Source: Candidatus Altimarinota bacterium
GTDB lineage: Bacteria > Patescibacteriota > Gracilibacteria > BD1-5 > UBA2023
Length of the DNA: 64,000 bases
Direction of reading: 5' to 3'
NCBI GenBank assembly: GCA_028714815.1
Contig: JAQTLR010000002.1
Location: 62,001-126,000 of the forward strand
The translations under genes were made by a program, and so were the position numbers. Below the pieces are notes generated by a model that did not search any database, was not told where the DNA came from, and was given only the letters and a program-made list of their open reading frames with translations. Below, one piece after another: positions 41,803 through 51,107 of the stretch; position 1 is the first letter of the stretch; every line of letters starts with the position of its first letter.

Positions 41803-42660
41803 ATGCTCCACTCCCCTATCCGGAAAAAATGATTCTCCACCATCATAGCCATTCTGATGACCGCTTTTTTGACGATCCTCTCAGCGGGCATCCTGAATCT
41901 CTTTGTTGTGGAAAATGGAATGAACCATTTCCTTTCGGATGGCATATCCGCCTACATGAGTGCGGAATGAGCACTCGAATATACGCTCCTCAAAAGCTCC
42001 AATCATCGTGAAGGCTTCTCGGACAGTATTACCGATACGGACCTTGAGTCCCACATCCTCGACAATGATAGCTCCACAACCAAAAGAACAACCATCTCGA
42101 GCATGCTCCGGGCATCGGACACGAGTTATACGGGGAGCATTGCAACTGGCGGTTTTGAAATCATACCGCTCTTCTATGACACTGGAGCATATATCCAAGG
42201 CTCTGCAAAGAATCCGAATAAGGGTACCTCCCTTCTCATAAAGACCCATACATTCGTCGTCATTCAAAACGGAAATGTCAGCTGGAACATCATCGGAAAC
42301 GATACGGATGGGAAAACATATGGGATATCCGGAACCGGTTCGCTTATGAGGAGTTTTGGGAATACGCCGAGCGCCAATATCCAAGAAGGGTTTGAAAAGC
42401 ATATGGATGCAGATATCATGACTGCAGGAACGGAGAGTATCACGGATTTTCTCAGCTCCCATGAGAACAACTATCTGATTCTTTCAAATATCTCTAGCGA
42501 TCCCATAGAATACCACATAGCCAGTTCTGATGGATTCGCTCTCCCGGTGCGCTCTATCATAGCATCCAGTACCGTCGGGAAAAGCAAGCAGAACATCGAA
42601 TTCAGCGAAAACCGATCCCGACTCTTCGATATGCTGAAGTATAGCGTGTTCAATAAATAA
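41803..42660 (+). CDS. PilX/GspK-like minor pilin
   Basis: A 285-residue protein with N-terminus RKKGFSTIIAILMTAFLTIL, a prepilin-type helix in which Glu+5 is missing, as in GspK/PilX-type tip pilins. GspK lacks Glu5 and caps the pseudopilus. Two TGAs near the start (KKGFS, AEGAL) are read as Gly. The large C-terminal domain is Ser/Thr/Ile-rich and extracellular. Last gene of the pilin operon, followed by a strong terminator. The 96-bp gap before it contains REP-like debris (tcattacgagcgattccccc). Confidence 0.78.
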
Positions 42661-42672
42661 GAGATGTCATCT

Positions 42673-42699
42673 AAAAAACCCGGTTGCAACCGGGTTTTT
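42673..42699. terminator. bidirectional terminator
   Basis: AAAACCCGGTT-gc-AACCGGGTTTT perfect palindrome with flanking A/T; separates the pilin operon from the convergent M23-SLH gene. Confidence 0.9.
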
Positions 42700-42713
42700 A
42701 AAAAGAAGTGTTA

Positions 42714-43940
42714 TTATCTCTTCATCAGCATATAAATCGCATTCGCTACCTCTCCGCGATTCATAAGTTTATCCGGCTCGAACAGGTTGAGAGAGAAATC
42801 GATAAGGGAGTTCGTCTGTGCAAAGAGTGCATACGGCGCATACCATGTGCTAACCGGTACATCGGCGAACACCGGGAATGAAACCATATCAAGCGCTTCG
42901 GTATGGAATGTATTGATGATGATCTTAAATGCTTCCGCACGGGTAATCGGATTATTCGGACGGAAAGTTCCATCCGAATATCCCCCGATAATCCCATTCG
43001 CTTTGGCAGTATTCGCATAAGAGGCCTGCCAAGAGGCAGGGTCGATATCGGAGAAATAATTCGCGCCATTGCTTGCAAGTGTCGTTCCCGCGGCACCGAA
43101 TACCATCTTAAGGAGTTCGGCACGAGTGATAGTGGCATCCGGGAAAAATTGACCATTGCTTCCTGCAACAACATTTTTGTCTTTGAGGAAATCGATCGCC
43201 GTCCTATACGGATGATCGGATGGAACATCGGAAAATCCGGAGGGGGTATCGGCGACAGGAGGAGGAGATTGTACCGGTTTCGATGGAGCGACCGGAGCGG
43301 TATTGGTTACTGGAGCTATGCTGGCAACGAGCGTACTGGAAACTACCACCGATTCGCTATTATACCCAGCGACCTGATCGAGATACACAAGGGGATTGAC
43401 CGTGAATTTCCGAGCATCCTCCAATCCGAGCCCCTTATTGACCGCATCGAAGAACCCGAGTCCCGCAGCGTTTGCCTGAGCGAAAGTGAATGGCCAATAG
43501 GGATGGAACAACGCTTCGTTCCTGTCGATCTGGAAGTGGAGATGTTCTCCGGTCGAATTTCCCGTATTTCCCGTCTTCCCTATCACATCGCCCTCCTCGA
43601 CAAGCTGCCCCACACTCACCGAATACTCCGAAAGATGGAGATAGCAGGAATATAGGGTTGCCTTCTTTTCCAAGTTGCTTGGATCCGGAACATTATCATG
43701 CCGAATGATTACATAGTTCCCCTCGCTCGCCTTACTTGCGGCAATCTGTACCACCCCATCGAGACAAGCGAATACCAAATCATTCGGAGTGATCGGCATG
43801 ATATCAACCCCAGGATGGCTTCCATGCCCCTCGGAAAAATCTCCAGAGACGTAGTTCCCGAGATAGATCGTTGTATAAGTATTGGCTGTAGAGGCGAGAT
43901 CCGCCGGGTTGTACTTGTATTTTGTTTTGAGTGGATACAT
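42714..43940 (-). CDS. M23 (LytM) peptidase with SLH domains
   Basis: A 408-residue protein. The N-terminal M23 domain (about 20-150) has HPGVDIMP (H..D zinc ligands) and GNSTGEHLHFQID (HxH). A Pro/Ala-rich linker follows, then three S-layer homology repeats (about 235-408; FSDVPSDHPYRTAIDFL, ITRAELLKMVFG, GGYSDGTFRPNNPITRAEAF). SLH repeats bind secondary wall polymers, so the endopeptidase is tethered to the cell wall. No classical signal peptide is visible from this ATG, so an upstream or alternative start deserves thought. No TGA codons. Confidence 0.92.
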   Translation of the reverse strand: MYPLKTKYKYNPADLASTANTYTTIYLGNYVSGDFSEGHGSHPGVDIMPITPNDLVFACLDGVVQIAASKASEGNYVIIRHDNVPDPSNLEKKATLYSCYLHLSEYSVSVGQLVEEGDVIGKTGNTGNSTGEHLHFQIDRNEALFHPYWPFTFAQANAAGLGFFDAVNKGLGLEDARKFTVNPLVYLDQVAGYNSESVVVSSTLVASIAPVTNTAPVAPSKPVQSPPPVADTPSGFSDVPSDHPYRTAIDFLKDKNVVAGSNGQFFPDATITRAELLKMVFGAAGTTLASNGANYFSDIDPASWQASYANTAKANGIIGGYSDGTFRPNNPITRAEAFKIIINTFHTEALDMVSFPVFADVPVSTWYAPYALFAQTNSLIDFSLNLFEPDKLMNRGEVANAIYMLMKR

Positions 43941-43972
43941 AAAAGATGCTTAAAGAGTATTATTCCGTCATT

Positions 43973-46066
43973 CTATTCATCTTTTCCATCTTCCGCAAGT
44001 CGGAATTGGAAATTGTCCTCGACAAATCGTCATTTCAGTGCAGAAAGGCATCGCACCACATTATTGTGCCAATTGGAGGAAGAGGATGCGTAGATGGATC
44101 CTGACTTATTCCCATATCGGGAGAGTTGATCGATGGTAGTGTATTTCCCGAGAAATTTATTATTGAGGGTTTTCGTCATCCAGTAAATCCCCTCTCGTGC
44201 ACTCGCAAAATCATATGTTCCTCCGGAATCGGTATTCCCGATATTCCCGATATTATAAGCGGTCTTGAGATGATTTCCAAGTCCCGTTTCAGCAAGTCCC
44301 ACGCACATGAGGAAACTTGGGTCCACCTTAGCCCCGACTGCTTCTTCGGTCCACATATCATGATTGGCGAAGGCGGGGGTAGCATAATTGGCAAGGAGAT
44401 ATTTCTGACGTTCGATTTCGTCGGATCCAGCGATAAGGAAGGTGGAATATTTGGAAATATTCGCTTTATTTCCATACCGAGCCTTCAGGTCTTCGACGAA
44501 TTTATATCGATACTTCCCTTCTATACTATCATAACGAAGTTTCGTGAGATCCAGGAACCGGAGCGGATCGATAGACTCGCGATTCTTGTAGAGCTCGAAA
44601 TGCAGATGCGCACCGGAAGTCATAGGTCCGGCACCAGGAGTCCCCGGAGCCCCTCCGGTTTTCGCAAAGATCTTCCCTGCATCGACAAAATCGAATTTAT
44701 TGACGAGGACTTCCGATATATGCCCATAAACGCTCACGAATCCATTCGCATGTTTGAGTGCGATATATCCGTATCCTCCCGGGGTCGGCTCGTGGATGAA
44801 ATACACATATCCGGCAGCTGGCGCTACTATGTCAGACCCTTGTGGCATGGGAAGATCCACCGCCTCATGCTCGCTTCCGAGAGCCTTGAAGTAATCCTCA
44901 TCATGGAAATACGTAGAGACACGGGTCGCATCGACCGGCCAAATGAGCGGATTCTGCGAAGTTTCATCGATGGGATAGTCGATGAGCTGTTTCTCTGCCG
45001 CATAGAACTTCTGTAGATCGCTACAGGAATCCAGAAGGGTTCCGGAATCAGTGAAAGTGTATCAGGAGGCTGACGTTGCAACTGTTTTTCCACTTCCTTC
45101 ACCCACGACATTACATTGGTATTTATCCCCAAGCTTTGTAAATACGCTGGTGTATTCTTCTGAAATATCAGCCAAACGCCCTTGGATATTTTCCTCGCTT
45201 TCCTGTTTGGATGCGATATATTGGTTAAAAAGGGCTTCCTGTCATTTCGTTACCTCCAAAAGCTGCTCTTTGTACTGCTTTTGCGCGGAAATATCTCGAT
45301 TCTTGGCAACAAGCTGCCCTCTGAGCCGGACATTCGCAAGTTTCTCCTTCTTGATGGATTCTTTGTTGTAATAGTATTCTTTCACCAGACTACGATGTAC
45401 CTCGATAAAATTCTGCCCTGCCATCTCGAGGATAGATTTGTAGTGGATATCATTGAATATCTCCCCAAGATCTCCGTCATTCAGGATAATACTCCGCAGA
45501 ACGTCGATATTCTGGGCCCCATCGTATACGAGATCCCCTTTGGTATAGATATAGGTAAGATAGCGAAGGATAGATTCCTTATTCTCCTGGATCTTCGCGT
45601 TGAGTTCATCGATATTCGCCGCATATTTTGCGATCTCGCGGTTCTTCTCTGCTATGAGTTCTTCGGTATCTGCAATGGATTTCTCTGTTTCGGCGATACT
45701 CTCATCGAGATCCGTGATCGTTCTTTTAAGAGTGAATTTTTCTCGGGTCACGATCTGTTTCTGCTCTTTATATTGCTCTTTGGAAGAATTGATCCGTTTA
45801 AGGATGTCATTTAGACTATTCATCTTCCGTTCTGCATTGAAAAGCCCGAGTTCATCATCGGACGAGAACGGTACATTCTGGAAAAGAAGCGTCTGCTCCT
45901 GATCCTTGAAATTATCAAGAATCTGCGTCGTCCGGGATTTTTTGATCCCGACAATAGTCGTTTGGTCTCATTCCGCTGCCTGTACAAATGACGGCGCGTA
46001 TTGCGAAGCGAGGAAAAATGCAAGAGTGCCAAGAGTGATGAATTTTTGTATTTTTTGTTTTTGCAT
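43973..46066 (-). CDS. exported M23 peptidase with coiled coil and lysozyme-like domain
   Basis: A 697-residue protein. Signal peptide about 1-32 (LGTLAFFLASQYAPSFVQA). Long EnvC-like coiled coil (about 75-290). M23 domain (about 385-520) with SEHEAVDLPMPQGS and GAHLHFELY as zinc ligands. A C-terminal helical domain (about 560-690) with VGLAETGLGNHL, AYNIGNIGN and YWMTKTLNNKFLG resembles glucosaminidase/lysozyme-like folds, with the Glu of LAETG as likely acid. Four TGAs are read as Gly, without which the domains separate. Probably cleaves both cross-links and glycan during division. Confidence 0.9.
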
Positions 46067-46153
46067 GATAATTAAGTCGGGGTTTTTATATAGAACACAA
46101 AGAGTGTACCATATATATTTTTTCGTGGCAAGAAAATGGATGTTGACAATATG

Positions 46154-46786
46154 TTATATTCTCTCAAATATCAAAAATACCCGCTCCTGGTCGCCGATCT
46201 TGTAATCCTCGATTCCTGCTAATCTCAATCCAAGCCGCTTGAGAACCTGCTTCCCTTCGGCAAGCTCATCCGGACTTGCGAGCTTATAGAGGATGATCTG
46301 TCCGCCCGGAGCGAGAAACGGTTCTGCCCACTGTAAGATTTGTGGCAAATAAGCGGTGGCTCGAGAAACGATAAAATCAAATTGTCTCTTATATTCTGGA
46401 AGTTTTGCCACCTCCTCCGCACGAGCCTGAATCGCCCGTATGCCCGTAAGTCCGAGATTTTCGATGAAATGGTTCATGGCACGGACTTTCTTCCCGACAC
46501 TGTCCATCAGAGTAAAATTCGCTTCCGGGAAAAGGATTTTCAGAGGAATTCCCGGAAAACCGCCTCCACTCCCGATATCGAGCACTTTCCCGGAAAGCTG
46601 TACTACATTTCCAAGCATCAATGAATCGATGAAATGCTTCTCTATCACCCCTTCGGGAGTACGGATAGCAGAAAGGTTCGTATGGGCATTGTACTCCATA
46701 AATAAATCCAAAAACTTCCGGAAAATCGCTTCTTCGGAAGTTTCGAGCTCTATATGGTACTGGGAAAAAAGAGAGAAGTGGGGCAT
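46154..46786 (-). CDS. rsmG: 16S rRNA (guanine527-N7)-methyltransferase RsmG
   Basis: A 210-residue SAM-dependent methyltransferase. VLDIGSGGGFPGIPLKI (about 69-85) is the SAM motif I with the RsmG-specific GGGFPGIPL, preceded by NLSAIR and IEKHFIDSL, and followed by DFIVSRATAYL. It methylates G527 of 16S rRNA. No in-frame TGA. Immediately upstream on the same strand is the NfeD-like gene, whose stop codon abuts this start. Confidence 0.96.
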   Translation of the reverse strand: MPHFSLFSQYHIELETSEEAIFRKFLDLFMEYNAHTNLSAIRTPEGVIEKHFIDSLMLGNVVQLSGKVLDIGSGGGFPGIPLKILFPEANFTLMDSVGKKVRAMNHFIENLGLTGIRAIQARAEEVAKLPEYKRQFDFIVSRATAYLPQILQWAEPFLAPGGQIILYKLASPDELAEGKQVLKRLGLRLAGIEDYKIGDQERVFLIFERI

Positions 46787-47215
46787 TTATTTTACAACGG
46801 ATACTTTTAAAATTCCAGAATCATGGCTCTCGAGCCGGACTTTTTTCCCGACCTCGAAATCAGGTGTTTCCGAGTCGTCATCGATGAGATAATCGACTCC
46901 GTCGATTTTCACCTTCCAATCGGTGCCCACACGTTCCAGACGAAATGACTGCCCAATATGAGCATCGAGTCCGGATTTCAGATTCGGGGTATTGGGTCGG
47001 AGCCATTTCGGAAGAAAATAGGCGAAGAGGGCGGAAATAACCGCAAGGAGTATTCCCTGAGTGACCGTCATGCTTGCATCACCGGTCATATATACGTACA
47101 TTGCAAGCACAAAACAAGCCACACTCACCGAGAGTCCATAAAAAGTCGCGGTCAGCATCTCAATCAAGAGAAAGAATACTCCGGAGGCGAGGTAGATATA
47201 GAAGAGATTGGACAT
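46787..47215 (-). CDS. NfeD-like membrane protein
   Basis: A 142-residue protein: two to three hydrophobic helices (about 4-65, including TVTQGILLAVISALFAYF) and a C-terminal OB-fold (about 80-142; IGQSFRLERVGTDWKVKIDG, GKKVRLESHD) typical of short NfeD proteins. These pair with SPFH proteins, and the SPFH gene lies directly upstream. Probably organises membrane microdomains. Confidence 0.9.
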   Translation of the reverse strand: MSNLFYIYLASGVFFLLIEMLTATFYGLSVSVACFVLAMYVYMTGDASMTVTQGILLAVISALFAYFLPKWLRPNTPNLKSGLDAHIGQSFRLERVGTDWKVKIDGVDYLIDDDSETPDFEVGKKVRLESHDSGILKVSVVK

Positions 47216-47245
47216 AAGAAATACTTAAAGTTAAGAAATACGAAA

Positions 47246-48124
47246 TTACTTTATCCCGAAGCTTTTCGAAATGCTCGTCAATATATCCGAATCGAGCACG
47301 TACTTCGTATTTCCGCCACCGAGGGAGTTCTGGATGACATTCAGCTGTTCCTTCACGACTGCCTGCCCCTTGAAGAATTCCTGTGCTGCGTTGGATTGGA
47401 GCTCCAGGGCCTTGGCATCGGCTTCGGCGATGGCAATGGTTGCCTGAGCCTTTCCTTCTGCTTGGAGAATTTGAGATTGACGATCCCCTTCTGCCTGAAG
47501 GATCTTGGACTGTTTATCCCCCTCGTTCTTGGTGATCTGGGATTGCTTGTATCCTTCTGCTTCGAGGATAAGTGCTCTTTTCTCTCGCTCTGCCTTCATC
47601 TGTTTGCTCATGGAGTCCTGGATATCTTTCGGCGGTTCGAGTTTCTTGATCTCGACACGCATCACTTTTACTCCCCATTTCCCGGTCTCACGATCGAGCG
47701 ATTCGAGGAGCCGGGCATTGATATTGTCTCGGTTCGAGAGTGTCTCATCCAGCGCCATGGTTCCGAGAACGGAACGGAGATTGGTTTGCGCAAGGCTCAC
47801 GACTGCCATGAAAACATTCGAAATCTCATACTGTGACTTCACCGGATCATTGATCTGAATATACACGATCCCGTCAACCGCAACTCCGACATTATCCTTT
47901 GTAATAATCTGTTGCTCCGGAACCGTGATCACCTGTTCACGGATATCGATCTTCCGAAGCGTCTGGATACCGGGAATCAGGAAAACGATACCAGGACCGA
48001 CCGTATCGGTGTATCGTCCGAGAAACTCACGAAGACCCGCTTCCCCTTGAGAAATCTTCTTCACGAACATAGGGATAACAATTGCAACGATAACGAGCAA
48101 TATGATAAGTGTGGATCCGTCCAT
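47246..48124 (-). CDS. SPFH/band 7 protein (stomatin/QmcA-like)
   Basis: A 292-residue protein from the ATG for MDGSTLII: N-terminal membrane segment (3-18), then the SPFH domain (LREFLGRYTDTVGPGIVFLIPGI through VMRVEIKKLEPPKDIQ). A coiled-coil tail follows with QAEGDRQSQILQAEGKAQA repeats, as in stomatin/QmcA-like proteins. The downstream NfeD gene completes the common SPFH-NfeD pair, which assembles into membrane-bound oligomers. No TGA codons. Confidence 0.93.
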   Translation of the reverse strand: MDGSTLIILLVIVAIVIPMFVKKISQGEAGLREFLGRYTDTVGPGIVFLIPGIQTLRKIDIREQVITVPEQQIITKDNVGVAVDGIVYIQINDPVKSQYEISNVFMAVVSLAQTNLRSVLGTMALDETLSNRDNINARLLESLDRETGKWGVKVMRVEIKKLEPPKDIQDSMSKQMKAEREKRALILEAEGYKQSQITKNEGDKQSKILQAEGDRQSQILQAEGKAQATIAIAEADAKALELQSNAAQEFFKGQAVVKEQLNVIQNSLGGGNTKYVLDSDILTSISKSFGIK

Positions 48125-48191
48125 AAAAAGATTGATTAAAATATAAAAACGGTATAATCGTATGCAATCTACCCGTAAAGTCAAAAAATAA

Positions 48192-49163
48192 ATGAAAGTA
48201 AACATCACCACTATCGGATGAGGAACAGGGACTTTCAATGTGCTCTATGGCCTCAAGGAAAATAAAAATTACAATCTTGCTGCTGTCGTATCGGTTTCCG
48301 ATTCGGGATGAAGCACCGGAGAGATCCGCGACCAATTCGGTATACTCCCTCCTGGCGATATCCGTCGGGCGATCGTCGCCCTTTCGGAAGATACCGGGAT
48401 CGTCCGGCGTCTTTTCGAATACCGGTTCAAAGCAGGGAACAGGATGTCCGGCCATACGATTGGGAATCTCCTTCTGACCGCGCTTACGGATATCACCGGA
48501 GATTTCGAGAAAGGGATCCATGAACTCTCCGAGATGTTTGATGTCCGCGGAAAGGTCATTCCGGTCACGCTCGACGATACCCAGCTCGGCATCACTCTCG
48601 AAAATGGAGAGCAGGTTATCGGGGAGACGAATATCGATATTCCGAAGCACGATGGGAATCTCGCCATCAAGGACGCCTTTCTCATTGGTGGCGGAAAACT
48701 CAATCCCCGTGCCAAAGAAGCGCTTCGGAATTCCGATTATATCATCATAGGTCCGGGGGATCTCTATACGAGCATCGTGCCGAATCTCCTCTCCGAAGGG
48801 ATAAAAGAGGCGATCCATTATTCCAACGCGAAGATCATCTATGTCTGCAATATCATGACCAAACATGGTGAAACGAATAATTTCGAAGTGGAGGATTTCG
48901 TGGATGTCATAGAGAAATACATAGGGGAAGGGGAAATAGATTATGTCTTGGTAAATTCTGCACCGATCCGACCGGATCTGGTTGAAAAATATGCTGCCGA
49001 AGAAAACAAAAAACCGGTACAGATCACCGATTTCACGAAATTCAGAGGCAGTTCATACAAGGTCATCCGGCATGACCTTGTGAATGAAAACGATTATATC
49101 CGGCATGACCCGAAAAAACTTGCAGGAGTCATCGCCGATTTTGTAGGAGGATGGATTAAATAG
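48192..49163 (+). CDS. yvcK: YvcK/CofD-like gluconeogenesis factor
   Basis: A 323-residue protein: TTIGGGTGTFNVLYGL at the N-terminus, VVSVSDSGGSTGEIRDQFG, PPGDIRRAIVAL, GNRMSGHTIGNLLL, IIGPGDLYTSI and NIMTKHGET are canonical YvcK motifs. Three TGAs encode conserved glycines in the first two. YvcK binds UDP-sugars and is needed for normal cell-wall morphology on gluconeogenic carbon. It is divergent from the SPFH gene, with 67 bp between starts. In many genomes it sits with rapZ and whiA, absent here. Confidence 0.95.
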
Positions 49164-49192
49164 AGACTCCTCGACTTCGCTCGGAATGACAG
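49164..49192. repeat. REP-like intergenic repeat
   Basis: Directly after the yvcK stop: gactcctcgacttcgctcgg followed by aatgacag. Its reverse complement is a well-known dispersed repeat whose chance translation (VIPSEVEES) recurs in databases. Possibly a degenerate relative lies near 41717. Confidence 0.55.
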
Positions 49193-49220
49193 ATAATTTA
49201 AATCGTACCTGAACCAATCT

Positions 49221-49694
49221 ATGCAAGATAAAAAAACCGCAGAAAAAGATATCGTAAAAGAGATCTCTTTCGTAGAAAAGGAACTTCTCCTCAATTCCCT
49301 TACCCAGCAGGAGCTTCTGAAAACCACGAAGGGGCTCAATACGACGATAAAAGAGCTGACGAAAACCCTTAAGAATCTTGAGAAACACGAATATCTGACG
49401 CTCCATAAAAACAAATGGAAACTCATCGGATACAATATATTTCTCGGGATGCTCTTCGCGGTCGGAACCGTATTCGGACTCGTCCTGCTTTCTTGGCTTA
49501 CTTTCAATTTTTTCAAAGATTCGAGTATCCTCAACCAGATCATACAAAATCAATTGAAAATGCGCCAAATCGATGTAGGGGAAATACGGGAGAAGATACA
49601 AAACGATCTCACAAAAACAATCAAAGAAACAGGATCATCCGGAAACCTATCCGGAACAACAAGTACCAAGACAGGTACCGGAAGCGAAAAATAG
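49221..49694 (+). CDS. single-TM protein with coiled coil (DUF5665-like)
   Basis: A 157-residue protein: N-terminal Lys/Glu/Leu-rich coiled coil (about 5-60), one hydrophobic segment YNIFLGMLFAVGTVFGLVLL (about 71-95), a short helix (KDSSILNQIIQNQL) and a Gly/Ser/Thr-rich tail. This layout matches DUF5665, common in CPR bacteria. No TGA codons. Function unknown; probably anchors to the inner face of the membrane. Confidence 0.65.
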   Translation: MQDKKTAEKDIVKEISFVEKELLLNSLTQQELLKTTKGLNTTIKELTKTLKNLEKHEYLTLHKNKWKLIGYNIFLGMLFAVGTVFGLVLLSWLTFNFFKDSSILNQIIQNQLKMRQIDVGEIREKIQNDLTKTIKETGSSGNLSGTTSTKTGTGSEK

Positions 49695-49698
49695 ACCA

Positions 49699-49739
49699 TA
49701 AAAAATCCCACCCAAAAATGAATTCGGGGTGGGATTTTT
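49699..49739. terminator. terminator between convergent genes
   Basis: AAAAATCCCACCC ... GGGTGGGATTTTT, 13-bp stem, 12-14-nt loop, A/T runs on both sides. Confidence 0.9.
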
Positions 49740-49744
49740 CGATT

Positions 49745-50584
49745 CTATTGCCTCGCTTTCCATTCCGCTTCCGTCTTCACGAGATTTAATTGTTTCATGA
49801 GAGTCGTTCCAGAATCCGGGAGAACTACGGTTACATTCTTTACGAGCGCCTCCTTATTGTTTATGAGCGTATCGAGCAATACTTTATTATAAGCATTCAT
49901 AGTCTGGTAGGTCGAAATGAATTTTCCGAGAAATACGAGATAGGTGGTGGCATAGGTGTTTTTTTGTTTCTCTGCAAGATAACGAGTAAGAAGTTCCTCC
50001 GTCTTGTCATAATCCAGATTTTTATAGGCGGCAGTCATGGCAGTTTTAATGGTTTCGATAGACTGATTGGAAGTGGCCACTGTCCCTTGAAGCTCTTTCA
50101 CTTGACCAGAAAGAGTGGAAAGATAAGAATTGGTGGAGGTATATCGATATTTGAGCTGATCGAGAAAACTCTCGAGCATCGCTTCCCTGTCATTCGCGGA
50201 ATCGAGAAGCTTATTCACATCCGTCTTCAAAATATTCAGATATTCGCTTGATGCCACCATATTGCTCGATATGAGTTTTTTTTGCCCCACACCTACATCT
50301 GCCAACATTTCACCGACAGGCATCACCTCCCCATACAGATTCACAGGAGTGTCTTGTTTCTCTTTTTCATGAAGTCCGATATTCATAGCGATCGCTATTC
50401 CGGTATTCCCAAGATATGGAATGCTCGCACGACGGAACTTCCCATCGTTTCCAGCAGCATACGTACTATTTCCTCCACTGAGAGAGGAGATATAGGTGAA
50501 TACCAGATTGACGAGAAATGAGAGCACTATCCCAAGAAGGAGTACTTTTTTCGTGAAATCCTTGATCTCTGTCTGAAGAGCCAT
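49745..50584 (-). CDS. membrane-anchored extracytoplasmic hypothetical protein
   Basis: A 279-residue protein with one N-terminal transmembrane helix (KVLLLGIVLSFLVNLVFTYI, about 13-32) after a short cytosolic start. The outside part is long and helical, with Ser/Thr/Asn-rich coils (YRYTSTNSYLSTLSGQVKEL, LLTRYLAEKQKNTYATTYL). No TGA codons, catalytic motif or cysteine. No family recognised; structurally it could be a periplasmic spacer or surface filament subunit. Confidence 0.6.
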   Translation of the reverse strand: MALQTEIKDFTKKVLLLGIVLSFLVNLVFTYISSLSGGNSTYAAGNDGKFRRASIPYLGNTGIAIAMNIGLHEKEKQDTPVNLYGEVMPVGEMLADVGVGQKKLISSNMVASSEYLNILKTDVNKLLDSANDREAMLESFLDQLKYRYTSTNSYLSTLSGQVKELQGTVATSNQSIETIKTAMTAAYKNLDYDKTEELLTRYLAEKQKNTYATTYLVFLGKFISTYQTMNAYNKVLLDTLINNKEALVKNVTVVLPDSGTTLMKQLNLVKTEAEWKARQ

Positions 50585-50675
50585 AAAAAAGAATTGAAAA
50601 CGAGATAATGGAGCGATAAATCAAACAGAGTATAATCTCAAAGTGTTTTTTTGCAAATGTATTTCATACCCCCGT

Positions 50676-50927
50676 TTAAATACTCTTTTTCATCAATACT
50701 ATTTTTTGTTCTCTCGTGAACTGTTTTATCGCATATTCCCGTTTTCGTGCCTCGCTCATCGTCTCGAAAGTTTCGGTATACACCAGTTCCACCGGACGAC
50801 GGATCTTGGTATAATGAGCTCCTGATTTCAGGTGATTATGCTCATGGAGCCGTTTCTCCATATCGTTGGTCGAACCGGTATAGAGCGAGTCGTCGGAACA
50901 GCGGAGGATGTAAGTGAAAAAAGACAT
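50676..50927 (-). CDS. GIY-YIG endonuclease superfamily protein (UPF0213/YhbQ-like)
   Basis: An 83-residue protein with the compact GIY-YIG core: TYILRCSDDSLYTGSTND (the GIY/YIG-equivalent Tyr residues), the Arg in EKRLHEHN and Glu in ARKREYAIKQ. UPF0213 proteins are widespread. Nuclease activity is reported for some, but a cellular role is unclear. No TGA codons. Start is the ATG for MSFFTY. Confidence 0.9.
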   Translation of the reverse strand: MSFFTYILRCSDDSLYTGSTNDMEKRLHEHNHLKSGAHYTKIRRPVELVYTETFETMSEARKREYAIKQFTREQKIVLMKKSI

Positions 50928-50961
50928 AATAGAATTATTATCTATTCTGGGAATATTTTAT

Positions 50962-51065
50962 ACTTTTGTAGCCAAAAGTACCAAAAGCTTTTAGGGGTAA
51001 AAAACTCGTCGGGTAGCAACATATAAACTGTTTATCATCGGTCTCAAACAGTTTTACCCCTAAAA
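50962..51065. repeat. structured intergenic hairpin element
   Basis: ACTTTT-gtagcc-AAAAGT (50962-50979) precedes a larger inverted repeat: TTTTAGGGGTAAAA (50989-51002) pairs with TTTTACCCCTAAAA (51052-51065). An inner AAACTGTTT / AAACAGTTT pair (51025-51054) competes with it. It could be a terminator for the ABC-F gene downstream region, a mobile hairpin or a structured RNA. No coding potential. Confidence 0.55.
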
Positions 51066-51107
51066 ACCCGATCATAGACTTTCATCAAAAATAAAAATGA
51101 ATTTCTC

